Positions 1-10,256 are shown, counted from the stretch's first letter. The stretch: 64,000 nucleotides of DNA from an uncultured Gammaproteobacteria bacterium (GCA_937967995.1 CALBTB010000006.1:124001-188000), one strand, 5' to 3'. Notes: generated from the letters alone by a model not told the origin. Made by a program: numbers and translations.

Positions 1-1803
1 CTGAATGGTCTGGGAGGTATCCTTGATTTCGCCGATCATGGCCTGGGACTCGTTGGCGACATTCTGCATCGCATCACCGAGGCGAATATTGAACTGCATG
101 TTTTCCTGTAATTTCTCAGAAATCTGATTCGTCACCTGTTCGGTGCGGACCGACAGTTGCCTGACTTCGTCCGCGACAACGGCAAACCCGCGGCCGGCTT
201 CTCCGGCCCGGGCGGCTTCGATTGCCGCATTGAGTGCCAGCAGGTTGGTCTGACTGGTGATGTCCGTAATATTGTCGACCATTTCCAGCATTTCCTTGCC
301 TTTGGTAAACACGGATTCGATATCTTCCTTGAGTCTGAGAATTTCCGTTTCCATGCTGGCAGACTGCTGCGAGGAAGTGTTCATGGCATTGACGCCCCGA
401 TGCGTCAGCTCGCGTGCCTGGTTTGCCTCTTCCGCCGCATTGTGTGCGTTGTCGGCAATCTGGCGACTCGAGGCGGACATCTGTTCGGCAGTAGCGGCAG
501 TGGAAGTCGTACTGGAGGCCGCGTTATCGATGTTGGCGGATACGGATGTTAATTTACTGGTTGCGTTACTGGCGCGTTCATTGACCTGGTTAGCCATCTG
601 TACCAGTTGTGAAATGATGTTCTGGATACTGGAGACAAACTGATTGAAATAACGTGCCGCTTCGCCGAGTTCGTCATGGCTGTTTACCGGCATGCGCTGC
701 GTCAGGTTGCCCTCGCCGTGGGAAATGTTCTGCAGGATATCCCGCAATTCCGTAATTGGTTTGACGACGCGCAGGCTTAACCACAGCAGAATCAGACCGG
801 CAATCGCCAGCGCACCGGCAAACATGCTGATAATAAACGTCTGTGCGTCACCCACTTTGGTGACGAGTGAATTGCTGGCTGTATCAATTGAATCCCGTTG
901 CTGTTTAATCAGGTAGTTGACCTTGGTTTTGATGCCGACCAGCAGTGGTGCGATTTCACTGCGCACCTTGTAGGCATCCATACGCCATTGCTCACCACCA
1001 TGAATTTTGATCATTTTCTTGAAGTTGACCATGAATTTGTTACGAAACTCTTCAACCTGCATGAGTGAATCTTCCTGATCCAGCGTCAGGCTATCTTCAT
1101 AACCTTTGATTTTCTCGATAAGTTTTTCACTTAAATCAGCGTACAGGTAAACTTCGTCCAGAGACGGTTTGGCACGAAACGCCAGGTAAGCACGGACACC
1201 ATTCATGGCATTGGCCCAGGCATAGCGTAAATCATTTATGTCGGTGAGCAATTGCTTACGCAGATCATCGGCAGGTTCTTCCGCTTCAGACATTAACATT
1301 TGTGACAGGTTTTGCAGTAACTGCTGGCTGAGCGGGTTGAGGTTTTGTGCGCTGTACAGCATGGCCGGATAGTTCTTGGCATCCGTGTTTGCGAATTCAA
1401 CCATTTGCTTTTCAAAGCCGGCGAAACGATTGACGTCCTGGGTAATGCCTTCCACCAGTTCCTGCAGTTCTTCGTTATTACTGATAGCAGGCAGGGCATG
1501 CAGTTCGTTGAGCTTTTCCCGCGTGGCGGTGATCTGGGCCCGATAATTCGCGATGTGGAGATTTTCCTTGCTGAGTAAATAAAACCCCAGCGCGCCGGCG
1601 GCCTTGTCGAGATGTTCCATCAGCTCCATTGATGCCAGGACACTGGGCTGGGTTTCGTTAATGACCTGGTCAACCGTTCCCTGAATCGAACGCAGGTTAA
1701 TCACGGCACTCATGACCACGATGCTGATAACCAGCAGGACAATACCAAAGCCACCGAGGACCTTTTGTTTGATGGATATATTGAGTTTTATGCGTAATGC
1801 CAT
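1..1803 (-). CDS. Methyl-accepting chemotaxis protein (3' end outside window)
   Basis: Transmembrane chemoreceptor that would signal to a CheA/CheW complex. Reading from 1803, 601 codons stay open to the window edge, so the C-terminal end is missing. An N-terminal membrane segment (about residues 11-32) is followed by a long, mostly helical periplasmic region, a second membrane segment near residue 305-325, a HAMP domain (VVKPITELRD) and the conserved signalling hairpin (NLLALNAAIEAARAGE, GFAVVADEVR). The periplasmic part resembles that of the receptor at 16173-18212, so the two are paralogues. It is divergent from the RND adaptor gene. The ligand cannot be read from the sequence. Confidence 0.93.
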   Translation of the reverse strand, partial: MALRIKLNISIKQKVLGGFGIVLLVISIVVMSAVINLRSIQGTVDQVINETQPSVLASMELMEHLDKAAGALGFYLLSKENLHIANYRAQITATREKLNELHALPAISNNEELQELVEGITQDVNRFAGFEKQMVEFANTDAKNYPAMLYSAQNLNPLSQQLLQNLSQMLMSEAEEPADDLRKQLLTDINDLRYAWANAMNGVRAYLAFRAKPSLDEVYLYADLSEKLIEKIKGYEDSLTLDQEDSLMQVEEFRNKFMVNFKKMIKIHGGEQWRMDAYKVRSEIAPLLVGIKTKVNYLIKQQRDSIDTASNSLVTKVGDAQTFIISMFAGALAIAGLILLWLSLRVVKPITELRDILQNISHGEGNLTQRMPVNSHDELGEAARYFNQFVSSIQNIISQLVQMANQVNERASNATSKLTSVSANIDNAASSTTSTAATAEQMSASSRQIADNAHNAAEEANQARELTHRGVNAMNTSSQQSASMETEILRLKEDIESVFTKGKEMLEMVDNITDITSQTNLLALNAAIEAARAGEAGRGFAVVADEVRQLSVRTEQVTNQISEKLQENMQFNIRLGDAMQNVANESQAMIGEIKDTSQTIQ

Positions 1804-1835
1804 TGTGGTTATCATGTGCCGCGAGTTAATAAGAA

Positions 1836-1863
1836 ACATCGTCCTGCAGCGGGCATGGCTTTA
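1836..1863 (-). promoter_or_regulatory. Weak FliA-like promoter candidate for the chemoreceptor gene
   Basis: On the minus strand the sequence reads TAAAGCCA, 12 bases, GACGATGT, against the sigma-28 consensus TAAAGTTT-N11-GCCGATAA. That is about 10 of 16 matches. It lies 33 bases upstream of the chemoreceptor start. It is listed because chemoreceptor genes are often FliA dependent and a better match precedes cheX at 50498. The match alone is weak. Confidence 0.2.
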
Positions 1864-1979
1864 ATCCAGTTTCGTTTTTATGGTATGACTAAGCCGGTGA
1901 ATTTGTTGATAAACATCATGAATATGAAATCAGTCTTGTTATAATATCAGTCTTTGCTAATTTTCGAGGACCAAAAATA

Positions 1980-2981
1980 ATGAATTGGAAAATGCCTCGT
2001 TTTTATTCCGCAATAATTTTCGGTGTATGTGGCGTCATCGTACAGGCAACGACGGCGGCCGAACTGCAAACCACGGTCGCAAAAACCATTCAGGTCCCGC
2101 AGATTCGTGTGGTGGATGCCACTATTGAAGCCGTCCATCAGGCGACCGTATCAGCACAGACCAGCGGCCGCATTACGGAAATCACCGCAGACGTGGATGA
2201 TTACGTGGAGAAGGGCGCAATTCTGGTTGTACTGCGTGACAAGGAACAGCGCGCCGCATTTGATGCCGCCAGGGCACGCTACGAAGAAGCCGAAGCCGAG
2301 TTCAAGCGGGTCAGGGAAGTCTATGAGAAAAAACTGGTGGCCAAAGCGGCACTGGACAAGGCTGAAGCCCAGCTAAAAGCGACAAAGGCAAATATGGATC
2401 AGGCGCGCGAGGCGCTGGAACACACGCGCGTACGCGCACCCTACAGTGGTATTGTCGTCAAACGGCATGTCGAAGTGGGTGAAACCGCCCGGGTCGGCCA
2501 GGATCTGATGACCGGATTATCGCTGGAAAAATTACGCGCACGCGTCAATCTTCCTCAGACCCTGATTCATTCAGTACGTAAATACCGGCAGGCCTGGGTC
2601 TGGGTTGGCCGGGATCATATGCAACAGGTCAAGGCGCAAAGCCTGACCATCTCACCATTTGCCGATGAACAAACCCATACCTTTCTGGTCAGGGTGAACC
2701 TGCCTGTTGGTGAATTCCATGTTTATCCGGGCATGCATGCCAAGGTTGGTTTTTTGACTGGTGAGGAAAACCGGCTGGTGATCCCGCAAAGTGCGGTGGC
2801 GCGTCGCAGTGAAGTCACCGGTGTCTATGTGCGTGAGGATGACAAAATCACATTCCGATATATTCGAACCGGCAAACAACTCGATGACGATATGGTCGAG
2901 GTGCTGTCGGGACTTGGCGAGGGTGATGTCCTGTTTACCGATCCGCATGCCGCTACGGTGGCGAAAAAGTCAAAGGAATGA
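1980..2981 (+). CDS. RND efflux periplasmic adaptor (membrane fusion protein)
   Basis: Periplasmic adaptor linking an inner-membrane RND pump to an outer-membrane channel. The 333-residue protein starts with a cleavable-type signal segment (residues 1-27, ending ATTAAEL). It is followed by a lipoyl/barrel-sandwich half (SAQTSGRITEITADVDDYVE, about 60-80), an alpha-helical hairpin rich in Ala and Glu (about 95-145), the second barrel half (VRAPYSGIVVKRHVEVGE) and a beta-barrel domain. The pump gene follows after 3 bases, so they are co-transcribed. No outer-membrane factor gene is adjacent. The substrate is unknown. Confidence 0.92.
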   Translation: MNWKMPRFYSAIIFGVCGVIVQATTAAELQTTVAKTIQVPQIRVVDATIEAVHQATVSAQTSGRITEITADVDDYVEKGAILVVLRDKEQRAAFDAARARYEEAEAEFKRVREVYEKKLVAKAALDKAEAQLKATKANMDQAREALEHTRVRAPYSGIVVKRHVEVGETARVGQDLMTGLSLEKLRARVNLPQTLIHSVRKYRQAWVWVGRDHMQQVKAQSLTISPFADEQTHTFLVRVNLPVGEFHVYPGMHAKVGFLTGEENRLVIPQSAVARRSEVTGVYVREDDKITFRYIRTGKQLDDDMVEVLSGLGEGDVLFTDPHAATVAKKSKE

Positions 2982-2984
2982 AGC

Positions 2985-5900
2985 ATGGCTGAACGGATGG
3001 GTATCTCAGGCCGGGTCGCCCGTTTCTTTATCGATTCGGAAATCACGCCGCTTCTGGCGCTGGTCGGTTTTCTGCTTGGCCTGTTTGCCGTGGCGATCAC
3101 GCCGCGCGAGGAAGAGCCACAGATCAATGTGACTTTTGCAAATGTGTTTATCGCCTATCCGGGTGCCTCGGCAAAAGAGGTGGAGGAACTGGTCAGTACA
3201 CCAGCGGAACAGATCCTGTCGGAGATTGAAGGGCTGGAACACGTTTATTCGGTGTCGAACCCGGGCCTTGCTGTGCTGACCGTACAGTTCAAGGTTGGCG
3301 AGGAACGCACCCAGGCGATTGTGCGTCTGTACAACGCCATCTATTCAAACCAGGACTGGTTACCCGCCAATCTCGGTGTGATGCAACCGATTATCAAACC
3401 CAAGGGCATCGATGATGTGCCTATCGTCAGTCTGACATTGTGGTCGGAAAATTCCGCACTGGCTGCGCATGAACTGACTCGCGTCGCGCATGCCATCGAG
3501 GCAGAATTAAAACGTGTTCCCGGGACGCGGGACATCTATACACTGGGTAGTCCGGATAATGTCGTGCATGTGTTATTTGATCCGGTCGCGCTGTCCAGTT
3601 ACAACCTGTCACTGTCCGATCTGTCCCGCGCCTTGCAGGTCAGTAATGCCGTGCAGCCCCTCAGTCAGTTACTGAACGATGGCACGGAGATAGCCGTTCA
3701 GGCCGGACAATTCCTGGTGAGCCCCGAGGAAGTGGAAGACCTGATTGTCGGCGTTTACAAGGATCAGCCGGTTTACCTGCGTGACGTGGCAACGCTGCGT
3801 TACGGAGCAGATCAACCGAACAGTTATGTCTGGCACGCACAACGTCAGCAGCAGGCAAAACATACCCATTACCCCGCGGTCACCATCGCCATTGCCAAAC
3901 AGCCGGGACAAAACGCGGTTGATATCTCAAAGAAGATCATTGATCGGGTTGAACACTTAAAAGGTGTCTTTATTCCGAACGATGTCAATGTCACGATTAC
4001 ACGCGACTACGGCGAAACCGCCAACGCCAAAGCATTCAAGCTGATTCAGAAACTGATTTTTGCCACGGCATCCGTGGTGCTGCTGGTGCTGTTTACACTG
4101 GGCAAGCGTGAAGCGGTTATCGTTGGTGCTGCGGTGATTATTACGCTGGCCATTACCCTGTTTGCGTCATGGGTCTGGGGCTTTACGTTGAACCGTGTTT
4201 CGTTATTCGCGCTGATCTTTTCCATTGGCATCCTGGTCGATGATGCCATCGTTGTGGTGGAAAACATTCATCGTCATATACAGCTCGGTGCCCGGGATTT
4301 GCTGGCCTCCATTCCACGTGCAGTGGATGAAGTCGGCGGACCGACCATTCTGGCGACGTTCACCGTCATTGCGGCCCTGTTACCCATGGCCTTTGTGACC
4401 GGCCTGATGGGACCGTACATGAGTCCGATTCCAATTAATGCCAGTACCGGTATGATGATCTCGTTGATCATTGCGTTTGTCGTAACACCGTGGCTGGCAA
4501 ATATTCTGATTAAACCGGATGCACATGCCCACGCGGCAACGGATCATGATAACGATAAACTGTATCAGTTGTTCAGTCGCTACATGGGGCCATTTTTGCG
4601 CGGCAGGGATGGCAGTAAACGGCGCTGGCAGTTGTTTGGTGCCATCATGTTGATGATTCTGCTGGCCGTGATGTTGGTGCCGTTGAAAATCGTCATCATG
4701 AAAATGTTACCGTTTGATAACAAGTCAGAGTTTCAGGTGGTGGTTGATATGCCGGAAGGCACACCGCTGGAACAAACGGCTCGCGTGACGAATGAGCTGG
4801 GTGCGTACCTGATTACAATACCGGAAGTAAAGGATTACCAGGCCTATGTTGGTAATTCGGCACCGATAAACTTTAATGGCCTGGTGCGTCAGTATTATTT
4901 GCGTGAAGGATCCAATGTCTCTGACCTGCAGGTCAACCTGGTCGACAAGGCGGATCGAAATCGCAAGAGTCATGAGATTGCCCTGTCAGTGCGTGAGCCA
5001 TTGCAAACGATTGGTCGTCGTTACAATGCCAACGTCAAGATCGTAGAAGTGCCGCCCGGACCGCCGGTGATGTCACCGCTGGTGGCGGAAGTCTATGGAC
5101 TGGATTACAGCGGCCAGATCGAGATGGCGCGCCAGGTTCGAAAAGTGTTTGAGCAAACCGAAGCAGTCGTGGATATTGATGACAGTACGGTTGCACCGTC
5201 TCCCAAGTGGATTATAAAAGTGGATCAACGCAAGGCGGCGTTGTGGGGTGTTTCGCAGTCCACCATTGTGGAAGCGATTTACACCGCATTGCATGGCAGT
5301 GATATCAGTTACCTGCATCCGGGTAACAGCAAGTACCCGATACCGATTCGCCTTGAGTTGCCGGTACATAGCAAGACACAGTTAAATGATCTTTACCAGA
5401 TTCGGGTCAGGGCAAATAGTGGACAGGTCGTTGCCTTGTCCGATCTGGTGAGTGTCATAACAACAGACCGTGAACAACCCATCTACCATAAGGACCTGCT
5501 GCCGGTGGTGTTTGTCACCGGTGATGTGGCCGGGGATACCGACAGTCCGCTGTATGGCATGATTGATCTGGTGGGTCAGATTGATGACATAAAGACCGGG
5601 CATGGTTATGCGCCAGAGCAGTATTATATTCAGCAACCGGAGAATCCTTATCGCTATGGCATCAAGTGGGATGGCGAATGGCAGGTAACTTATGAAACGT
5701 TTCGCGATATGGGCATTGCCTATGGTGTCGGCCTGATCCTGATTTATTTCCTGGTAGTTGCGCAGTTCCGTTCCTATTTTGTGCCAATTATCATCATGGC
5801 GCCGATACCTCTCACTGTTATTGGCGTCATACCGGGTCATGCACTGGTCGACCTGTTTACCGATGCCAAGTTTACGGCGACATCCATGATCGGCATGATC

Positions 5901-6197
5901 GCACTGGCCGGGATCATCGTGCGTAACTCCATCCTGCTGGTGGATTTCATCAATCAGCAACTGGCGGAGTCCATTCCACTTGAGGAAGCCGTGTTGCGTG
6001 CCGCCTCAGTTCGTGCCAAACCGATTATCCTGACCGGACTGGCTGCCATGCTTGGTGCCCTGTTTATTCTCGATGATCCGATTTTCAACGGCCTGGCCAT
6101 TGCACTGATCTTTGGCATTCTGGTCTCGACGTTGCTGACTCTGGTGGTGATTCCAGTCTGGTACTACGTCTACCGGCTGCGTCGTACAACTGTGTGA
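2985..6197 (+). CDS. RND-family efflux permease (AcrB/MMPL-like)
   Basis: Proton-driven inner-membrane efflux pump of the resistance-nodulation-division superfamily, 1070 residues, the usual size for a full trimeric RND subunit. It shows an N-terminal membrane helix (LLALVGFLLGLFAVAITPREEE), two large periplasmic loops and two blocks of membrane helices. The TM4 proton-relay motif is GILVDDAIVVVENI, with Asp419-Asp420. It pairs with the adaptor directly upstream. The sequence resembles the hydrophobe/amphiphile branch more than the metal branch, but the substrate cannot be assigned. A LysR gene follows 129 bases downstream, in the same direction, and may or may not control it. Confidence 0.95.
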   Translation: MAERMGISGRVARFFIDSEITPLLALVGFLLGLFAVAITPREEEPQINVTFANVFIAYPGASAKEVEELVSTPAEQILSEIEGLEHVYSVSNPGLAVLTVQFKVGEERTQAIVRLYNAIYSNQDWLPANLGVMQPIIKPKGIDDVPIVSLTLWSENSALAAHELTRVAHAIEAELKRVPGTRDIYTLGSPDNVVHVLFDPVALSSYNLSLSDLSRALQVSNAVQPLSQLLNDGTEIAVQAGQFLVSPEEVEDLIVGVYKDQPVYLRDVATLRYGADQPNSYVWHAQRQQQAKHTHYPAVTIAIAKQPGQNAVDISKKIIDRVEHLKGVFIPNDVNVTITRDYGETANAKAFKLIQKLIFATASVVLLVLFTLGKREAVIVGAAVIITLAITLFASWVWGFTLNRVSLFALIFSIGILVDDAIVVVENIHRHIQLGARDLLASIPRAVDEVGGPTILATFTVIAALLPMAFVTGLMGPYMSPIPINASTGMMISLIIAFVVTPWLANILIKPDAHAHAATDHDNDKLYQLFSRYMGPFLRGRDGSKRRWQLFGAIMLMILLAVMLVPLKIVIMKMLPFDNKSEFQVVVDMPEGTPLEQTARVTNELGAYLITIPEVKDYQAYVGNSAPINFNGLVRQYYLREGSNVSDLQVNLVDKADRNRKSHEIALSVREPLQTIGRRYNANVKIVEVPPGPPVMSPLVAEVYGLDYSGQIEMARQVRKVFEQTEAVVDIDDSTVAPSPKWIIKVDQRKAALWGVSQSTIVEAIYTALHGSDISYLHPGNSKYPIPIRLELPVHSKTQLNDLYQIRVRANSGQVVALSDLVSVITTDREQPIYHKDLLPVVFVTGDVAGDTDSPLYGMIDLVGQIDDIKTGHGYAPEQYYIQQPENPYRYGIKWDGEWQVTYETFRDMGIAYGVGLILIYFLVVAQFRSYFVPIIIMAPIPLTVIGVIPGHALVDLFTDAKFTATSMIGMIALAGIIVRNSILLVDFINQQLAESIPLEEAVLRAASVRAKPIILTGLAAMLGALFILDDPIFNGLAIALIFGILVSTLLTLVVIPVWYYVYRLRRTTV

Positions 6198-6326
6198 TGT
6201 GTAATGGCCGTATTACGTCTGGTGTATTTGCCTTTTGTGCCAGACTTGGTACTATCCGATCCTTAGTTTTGCGAATAGCCGCATAGAATAAGATTATTTA
6301 GCATCCAATAATATACGGAATTCATC

Positions 6327-7235
6327 ATGGCAGACAGGCGATTACAGGTTTTCCATACCGTTGCTCGGTTACTGAGTTTTACCAAGGCGGCGGAAGAATT
6401 ACACATGACCCAGCCTGCCGTCACCTTCCAGGTTCGACAGCTCGAAGAGCAGTTCAATACCCGCCTGTTTGATCGAACCCACAATCGCATCAGCCTGACA
6501 GACGCCGGCAAACGGGTGTTTGATTATGCCGAGCGAATATTTCAGCTCTATAACGAGATGGATAACTCGGTGCGTGAACTCACCGGTGATATCAGCGGTG
6601 TGTTGATTCTCGGGGCCAGTACCACGATTGCTGAATACATGCTGCCGGTGTTACTGGGCGATTTCAAACAGAAGCATCCGGAAGTCACGATTCGACTCAA
6701 GGTGGCGAATACGGATGGTATTGTCTCGCAGGTCGAGAATAATGAAATCGATCTGGGTGTTGTCGAGGCGCCGGTGAATAACAAGAACCTGGTTGTCGAG
6801 GAATGCCGAACCGATCACCTGGTGCTGATCGTGCCACCCAATCACGAGCTGGCGTCAGAGAAGAGTGTCTCCATCAGCAAGATTGTAGAATACCCGTTTA
6901 TCTGTCGCGAAGAAGGCTCCGGTACGCGTGAAGTCATGATCGAAAGCATGCAAAGTGCCGGTATCAATCCATCCGAAATGCGCATAGCCATGGAACTGGG
7001 AAGCCTGGAAGCGATCAAGGGTGCGGTCGAATCCGGCATGGGTGTGTCGATTCTTTCCAAAGCCACACTGATCAAGGAATTAAAGCTTGGCACACTTGTA
7101 GCCATTGATACTGATCCACCGATTCACCGGCCGTTTTCATTCGTACACCAGAAACAGAAATTCAAGGCACGGGTCATGGATGAGCTGTTGAGTTTTGCCC
7201 GCAGCTACTGTGAATCGCATCAGGATATCATCTAG
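6327..7235 (+). CDS. LysR-family transcriptional regulator (CysB/CbbR/YeiE-like)
   Basis: DNA-binding regulator of 302 residues. The N-terminal winged helix-turn-helix covers about residues 1-60 (FTKAAEELHMTQPAVTFQVR), followed by a linker helix and a periplasmic-binding-type effector domain (about 90-295). The effector domain carries a GSGTRE segment, where CysB-like and CbbR-like members bind small anions or metabolites. It lies alone between the RND operon and a small unknown gene, with 129 bases upstream. LysR proteins usually regulate a neighbouring or divergent gene. Here all neighbours point the same way, so the target is not obvious. Confidence 0.93.
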   Translation: MADRRLQVFHTVARLLSFTKAAEELHMTQPAVTFQVRQLEEQFNTRLFDRTHNRISLTDAGKRVFDYAERIFQLYNEMDNSVRELTGDISGVLILGASTTIAEYMLPVLLGDFKQKHPEVTIRLKVANTDGIVSQVENNEIDLGVVEAPVNNKNLVVEECRTDHLVLIVPPNHELASEKSVSISKIVEYPFICREEGSGTREVMIESMQSAGINPSEMRIAMELGSLEAIKGAVESGMGVSILSKATLIKELKLGTLVAIDTDPPIHRPFSFVHQKQKFKARVMDELLSFARSYCESHQDII

Positions 7236-7302
7236 CCTGTATGCCATTTTGTCGTAAATGGTATAAAATCATTTACATCTTCACGATTTATAAGGGCAAG
7301 TT

Positions 7303-7698
7303 TTGACGGAACAGGAACAGACCCTGCTTGATCTGTTTAATCAACTTTCTGAACAGGATGCGCACAGTTTACTGCGCTTCGCGACATTTCTGGCAGGTCA
7401 GGAAACACACATCAACACACCCGTCGTACAGGAGTCTGCGGCGGCGGATTCCACCAATGATGAAATTCCCAAACCGGAGAAAATCGAACGGCCGGACAAG
7501 GAACGGGTGGTGGATGCCCTCAAGCGCCTGAGCGCCACCTATCCCATGCTCGAAAAGCAGCAGTTACTCAACAAGGCGTCAGAAATGGTTGCGCAACACG
7601 TCATGTTTGGAAAGTCGGCTGTTGATACAATTGACGAAATCGAGGCACTGTTCAGATCCGCTTATGATAAATTTGTGGCAGATTACAACCGTAATTAA
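7303..7698 (+). CDS. Small acidic hypothetical protein
   Basis: I do not recognise this 131-residue protein. It uses a TTG start (7303) preceded by AAGGGCAAG as a ribosome site. The N-terminal half is helical (LLDLFNQLSEQDAHSLLRFATFLAGQ). A charged, Pro-rich linker (about 45-70) leads to a second helical part (VDALKRLSATYPMLEKQQLL). It has no membrane segment and no cysteines. It stands 19 bases before the AI-2E/PerM-type permease gene and is probably translated from the same message. The first helices recall small scaffold or crosstalk proteins, but that gives no function. Confidence 0.75.
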   Translation: MTEQEQTLLDLFNQLSEQDAHSLLRFATFLAGQETHINTPVVQESAAADSTNDEIPKPEKIERPDKERVVDALKRLSATYPMLEKQQLLNKASEMVAQHVMFGKSAVDTIDEIEALFRSAYDKFVADYNRN

Positions 7699-7717
7699 CC
7701 AACCCAGGCCTGAATAA

Positions 7718-8827
7718 ATGCTGGATATCTTCAAGAGCTGGTATCGCCGCTATCTCTCTGACCCGCAGGCAGTTTTATTGCTTGTGTTACTGGTTATCGG
7801 GTTTACGATAATCCTGACGATGGGGGATATGCTGGCACCCGTGCTGGCGGCACTGGTGATCGCCTATATTCTTGAATCGCTGGTGCAGATCATGAAACGT
7901 TACGGGTCGCGTCGCCGGTATGCGGTGATTATGGTCTGGCTGGTGTTTGTGGCCTTCCTGATCTTTCTGGTGTTCGGTATGTTGCCGTTACTTTCACGCC
8001 AGATTGCCGAGTTTGTACCGGAAGTGGCTTCTTACTGGACCCAGATACAGACCTATCTTTACACCTTACCGCAAAAATATGACTTTATCAGTGAACATCA
8101 GATAGAGGTGATCGCCAAGGACATGGAAAGCCTGCTGGGTACGGCAGGCAAGAAAATTCTGGCCAGCGTGTCATTGTCATCCATTACGACCGGGTTAATT
8201 ACCATTATCATTTATCTGATTCTCCTGCCGTTAATGGTGTTCTTCTTTCTCAAGGATAAATGGTTAATCCTGAACTGGCTGGGTGGTTTCCTGCCGCAGG
8301 ATCGTTCTGTCGCCGCCACAGTCTGGGAAGAGATGGACCAGCAACTGGGCAAATATATCAGGGGCAAGGTCTATGAGATTCTGATCGTAGGTGGCGTGTC
8401 TTACATCACCTTTGCGCTGTTTGGTCTGAATTATGCTTTTTTACTGGCCGTGATTGTCGGTTTATCAGTGATTGTGCCTTATATCGGCGCGACCGTGGTG
8501 ACGATTCCAGTCGCGGCGGTGGCCTTTTTTCAGTGGGGGCTGGGCACGGAATTCACCTTGCTGATCGTGGCGTACCTGATTATTCAGGCACTGGATGGAA
8601 ATCTGTTAGTGCCATGGCTGTTTGACAAAGTCGTGAACGTGCATCCGATTGCGATCATTGTCAGCATTCTGGTGTTTGGTGGTTTATGGGGAGTGTGGGG
8701 TGTCTTTTTTGCGATACCGTTGGCGACCCTGATTAAGGCGATTCTGAAAGCCTGGCCACGTTCGATGGAACCGATTAACCTGTCATCACCGGTAAAAGCC
8801 GAATCTTCTGAATCGCAAGCCTCATAA
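7718..8827 (+). CDS. AI-2E/PerM-family transporter
   Basis: Polytopic inner-membrane protein of 369 residues from the AI-2 exporter/PerM superfamily. Hydrophobic segments near residues 20-40, 45-60 and 70-95 are followed by a soluble middle region and a C-terminal block of about five helices. That block contains family-typical runs such as GLSVIVPYIGATVV and QALDGNLLVPWLF. Members have been linked to autoinducer export, osmotic stress or peptide transport, so the substrate is left open. The last six bases overlap the convergent PIN-PhoH gene. Confidence 0.88.
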   Translation: MLDIFKSWYRRYLSDPQAVLLLVLLVIGFTIILTMGDMLAPVLAALVIAYILESLVQIMKRYGSRRRYAVIMVWLVFVAFLIFLVFGMLPLLSRQIAEFVPEVASYWTQIQTYLYTLPQKYDFISEHQIEVIAKDMESLLGTAGKKILASVSLSSITTGLITIIIYLILLPLMVFFFLKDKWLILNWLGGFLPQDRSVAATVWEEMDQQLGKYIRGKVYEILIVGGVSYITFALFGLNYAFLLAVIVGLSVIVPYIGATVVTIPVAAVAFFQWGLGTEFTLLIVAYLIIQALDGNLLVPWLFDKVVNVHPIAIIVSILVFGGLWGVWGVFFAIPLATLIKAILKAWPRSMEPINLSSPVKAESSESQAS

Positions 8828-10234
8828 TATTTCTGAAGCAAAATCAGCGAGTCGAGAACGTTCACCGCGCCGCAGGGTGACATGTCCGCTGTGTGCCCAT
8901 TCCTTGAAACGATCTACAACGTAGGTCAGACCGGACGTGGTTTCTGTCAGATACGGGGAATCAATCTGGGCGATATTACCCAGGCAGACAATTTTTGTAC
9001 CGGGTCCGGCGCGGGTAACCAGTGTCTTGAGTTGTTTTGATGTCAGGTTTTGCGCTTCATCAATAATGACATAACGATTCAGGAAGGTTCGGCCGCGCAT
9101 GAAGTTAACGGATCGAATCTTGATGCGTTGTGTCAGGATGTCGTTCGTCGCTGCGCGCCCCCAGTCGCCGCCTTCGGTGGTGTTGGTCAGTACTTCCAGG
9201 TTATCCATGAGTGCACCCATCCAGGGGGTCATTTTTTCTTCTTCAGTACCGGGTAAAAAACCAATGTCTTCGCCAACCGGAATGGTAACGCGTGTCATGA
9301 TGATTTCGTTATAGCGTTTTTGATCCAGTGTCTGTGCCAGACCGGCAGCCAGTGACAGCAGGGTTTTGCCCGAACCGGCCATACCGAGCAGGGTAACAAA
9401 ATCGACCTCGGGGTCCATTAACATGTTGAGCGCATAGTTCTGTTCGCGGTTGCGTGCCGTTATTCCCCACACTGCATGACTGCTATTACTGTAGTCCCTG
9501 ACGGTTTCAATGACGGCACTGTCATTTTCGATGCTGCGAACGATGGCATCAAACTTGTCCTTTTCATGATAGACAAACATATTCGGCGACCAGGTTTTTA
9601 CCTGTGGGCCGCTGATTCGGTAAAACGTTCGGCCGGATTCCATCCAGGAGTCCATTTCCTTGCCGTGCGATTCCCAGAATTCTTCGTCCAGTGTTGCCGT
9701 GCCGTTGTACAGCAACTCAACGTCTTCCAGCACCTGGTCGTTATGGTAATCCTCGGCCGTGATACCCAGAATACTGGCCTTGATGCGCAGATTGATATCT
9801 TTTGAAACGAGAATGACGTTCGTATCGGGATAGTTTTTTTGCAGTGCCAGCGCAGTTCCCAGCAGTTCATTATCGCCCTTGTTACCAGGCAGTGATTCCG
9901 GTAACTCGTGCAGGATATGTTGTGTCTGGAAATAAAGTTTGCCGGTGCTGCTATGACCGTTTGCCAGCGACAGGTTTTTAACATTCAGGGAAAGACCGGC
10001 ATCGATTTCTTCGGTGGTCGCGTCTTTCATCAGTTCATCGAGAAAGCGACTCGTCTGGCGCGCGTTACGCGCGACTTCCGTATTACCTTTCTTGTTGTTA
10101 TCCAGTTCTTCGAGCACGATCATCGCCAGATAAATATTGTGTTCCTGAAACCGGAACAGCGATGTCGGGTCGTGCATCAGGATATTGGTATCGAGTACAA
10201 ACAGGCGTTTGCCCGTGATGTGCTTGGCGTTCAT
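8822..10234 (-). CDS. PIN domain and PhoH-type ATPase/ribonuclease protein
   Basis: Fusion of an N-terminal PIN nuclease domain and a C-terminal PhoH ATPase, 470 residues (PhoH2 layout). The PIN domain has its acidic metal site in LFVLDTNILMHD (Asp15) with further acids at Glu42-Glu43 and in DNELLG near 121. The PhoH part has Walker A GMAGSGKT (284-291) and Walker B YVIIDEAQNLT. Proteins of this layout act on RNA as helicase-nucleases. It is convergent with the permease gene (6-base overlap). The next gene on the same strand is bcp, 22 bases upstream. Confidence 0.93.
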   Translation of the reverse strand: MNAKHITGKRLFVLDTNILMHDPTSLFRFQEHNIYLAMIVLEELDNNKKGNTEVARNARQTSRFLDELMKDATTEEIDAGLSLNVKNLSLANGHSSTGKLYFQTQHILHELPESLPGNKGDNELLGTALALQKNYPDTNVILVSKDINLRIKASILGITAEDYHNDQVLEDVELLYNGTATLDEEFWESHGKEMDSWMESGRTFYRISGPQVKTWSPNMFVYHEKDKFDAIVRSIENDSAVIETVRDYSNSSHAVWGITARNREQNYALNMLMDPEVDFVTLLGMAGSGKTLLSLAAGLAQTLDQKRYNEIIMTRVTIPVGEDIGFLPGTEEEKMTPWMGALMDNLEVLTNTTEGGDWGRAATNDILTQRIKIRSVNFMRGRTFLNRYVIIDEAQNLTSKQLKTLVTRAGPGTKIVCLGNIAQIDSPYLTETTSGLTYVVDRFKEWAHSGHVTLRRGERSRLADFASEIL

Positions 10235-10256
10235 GCGTGCTCGTTTTTCCTGGCCA

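Noticed and set aside
5382..5960. 192-codon minus-strand frame inside the RND pump gene
   Set aside because: It lies wholly opposite a conserved coding region and its composition (many His, Gln, Asn) is typical of a shadow frame.
6210..6260. Terminator-like repeat GTCTGG...CCAGAC after the RND pump gene
   Set aside because: The 6-base arms enclose a 17-base loop and no T-run follows on the plus strand.
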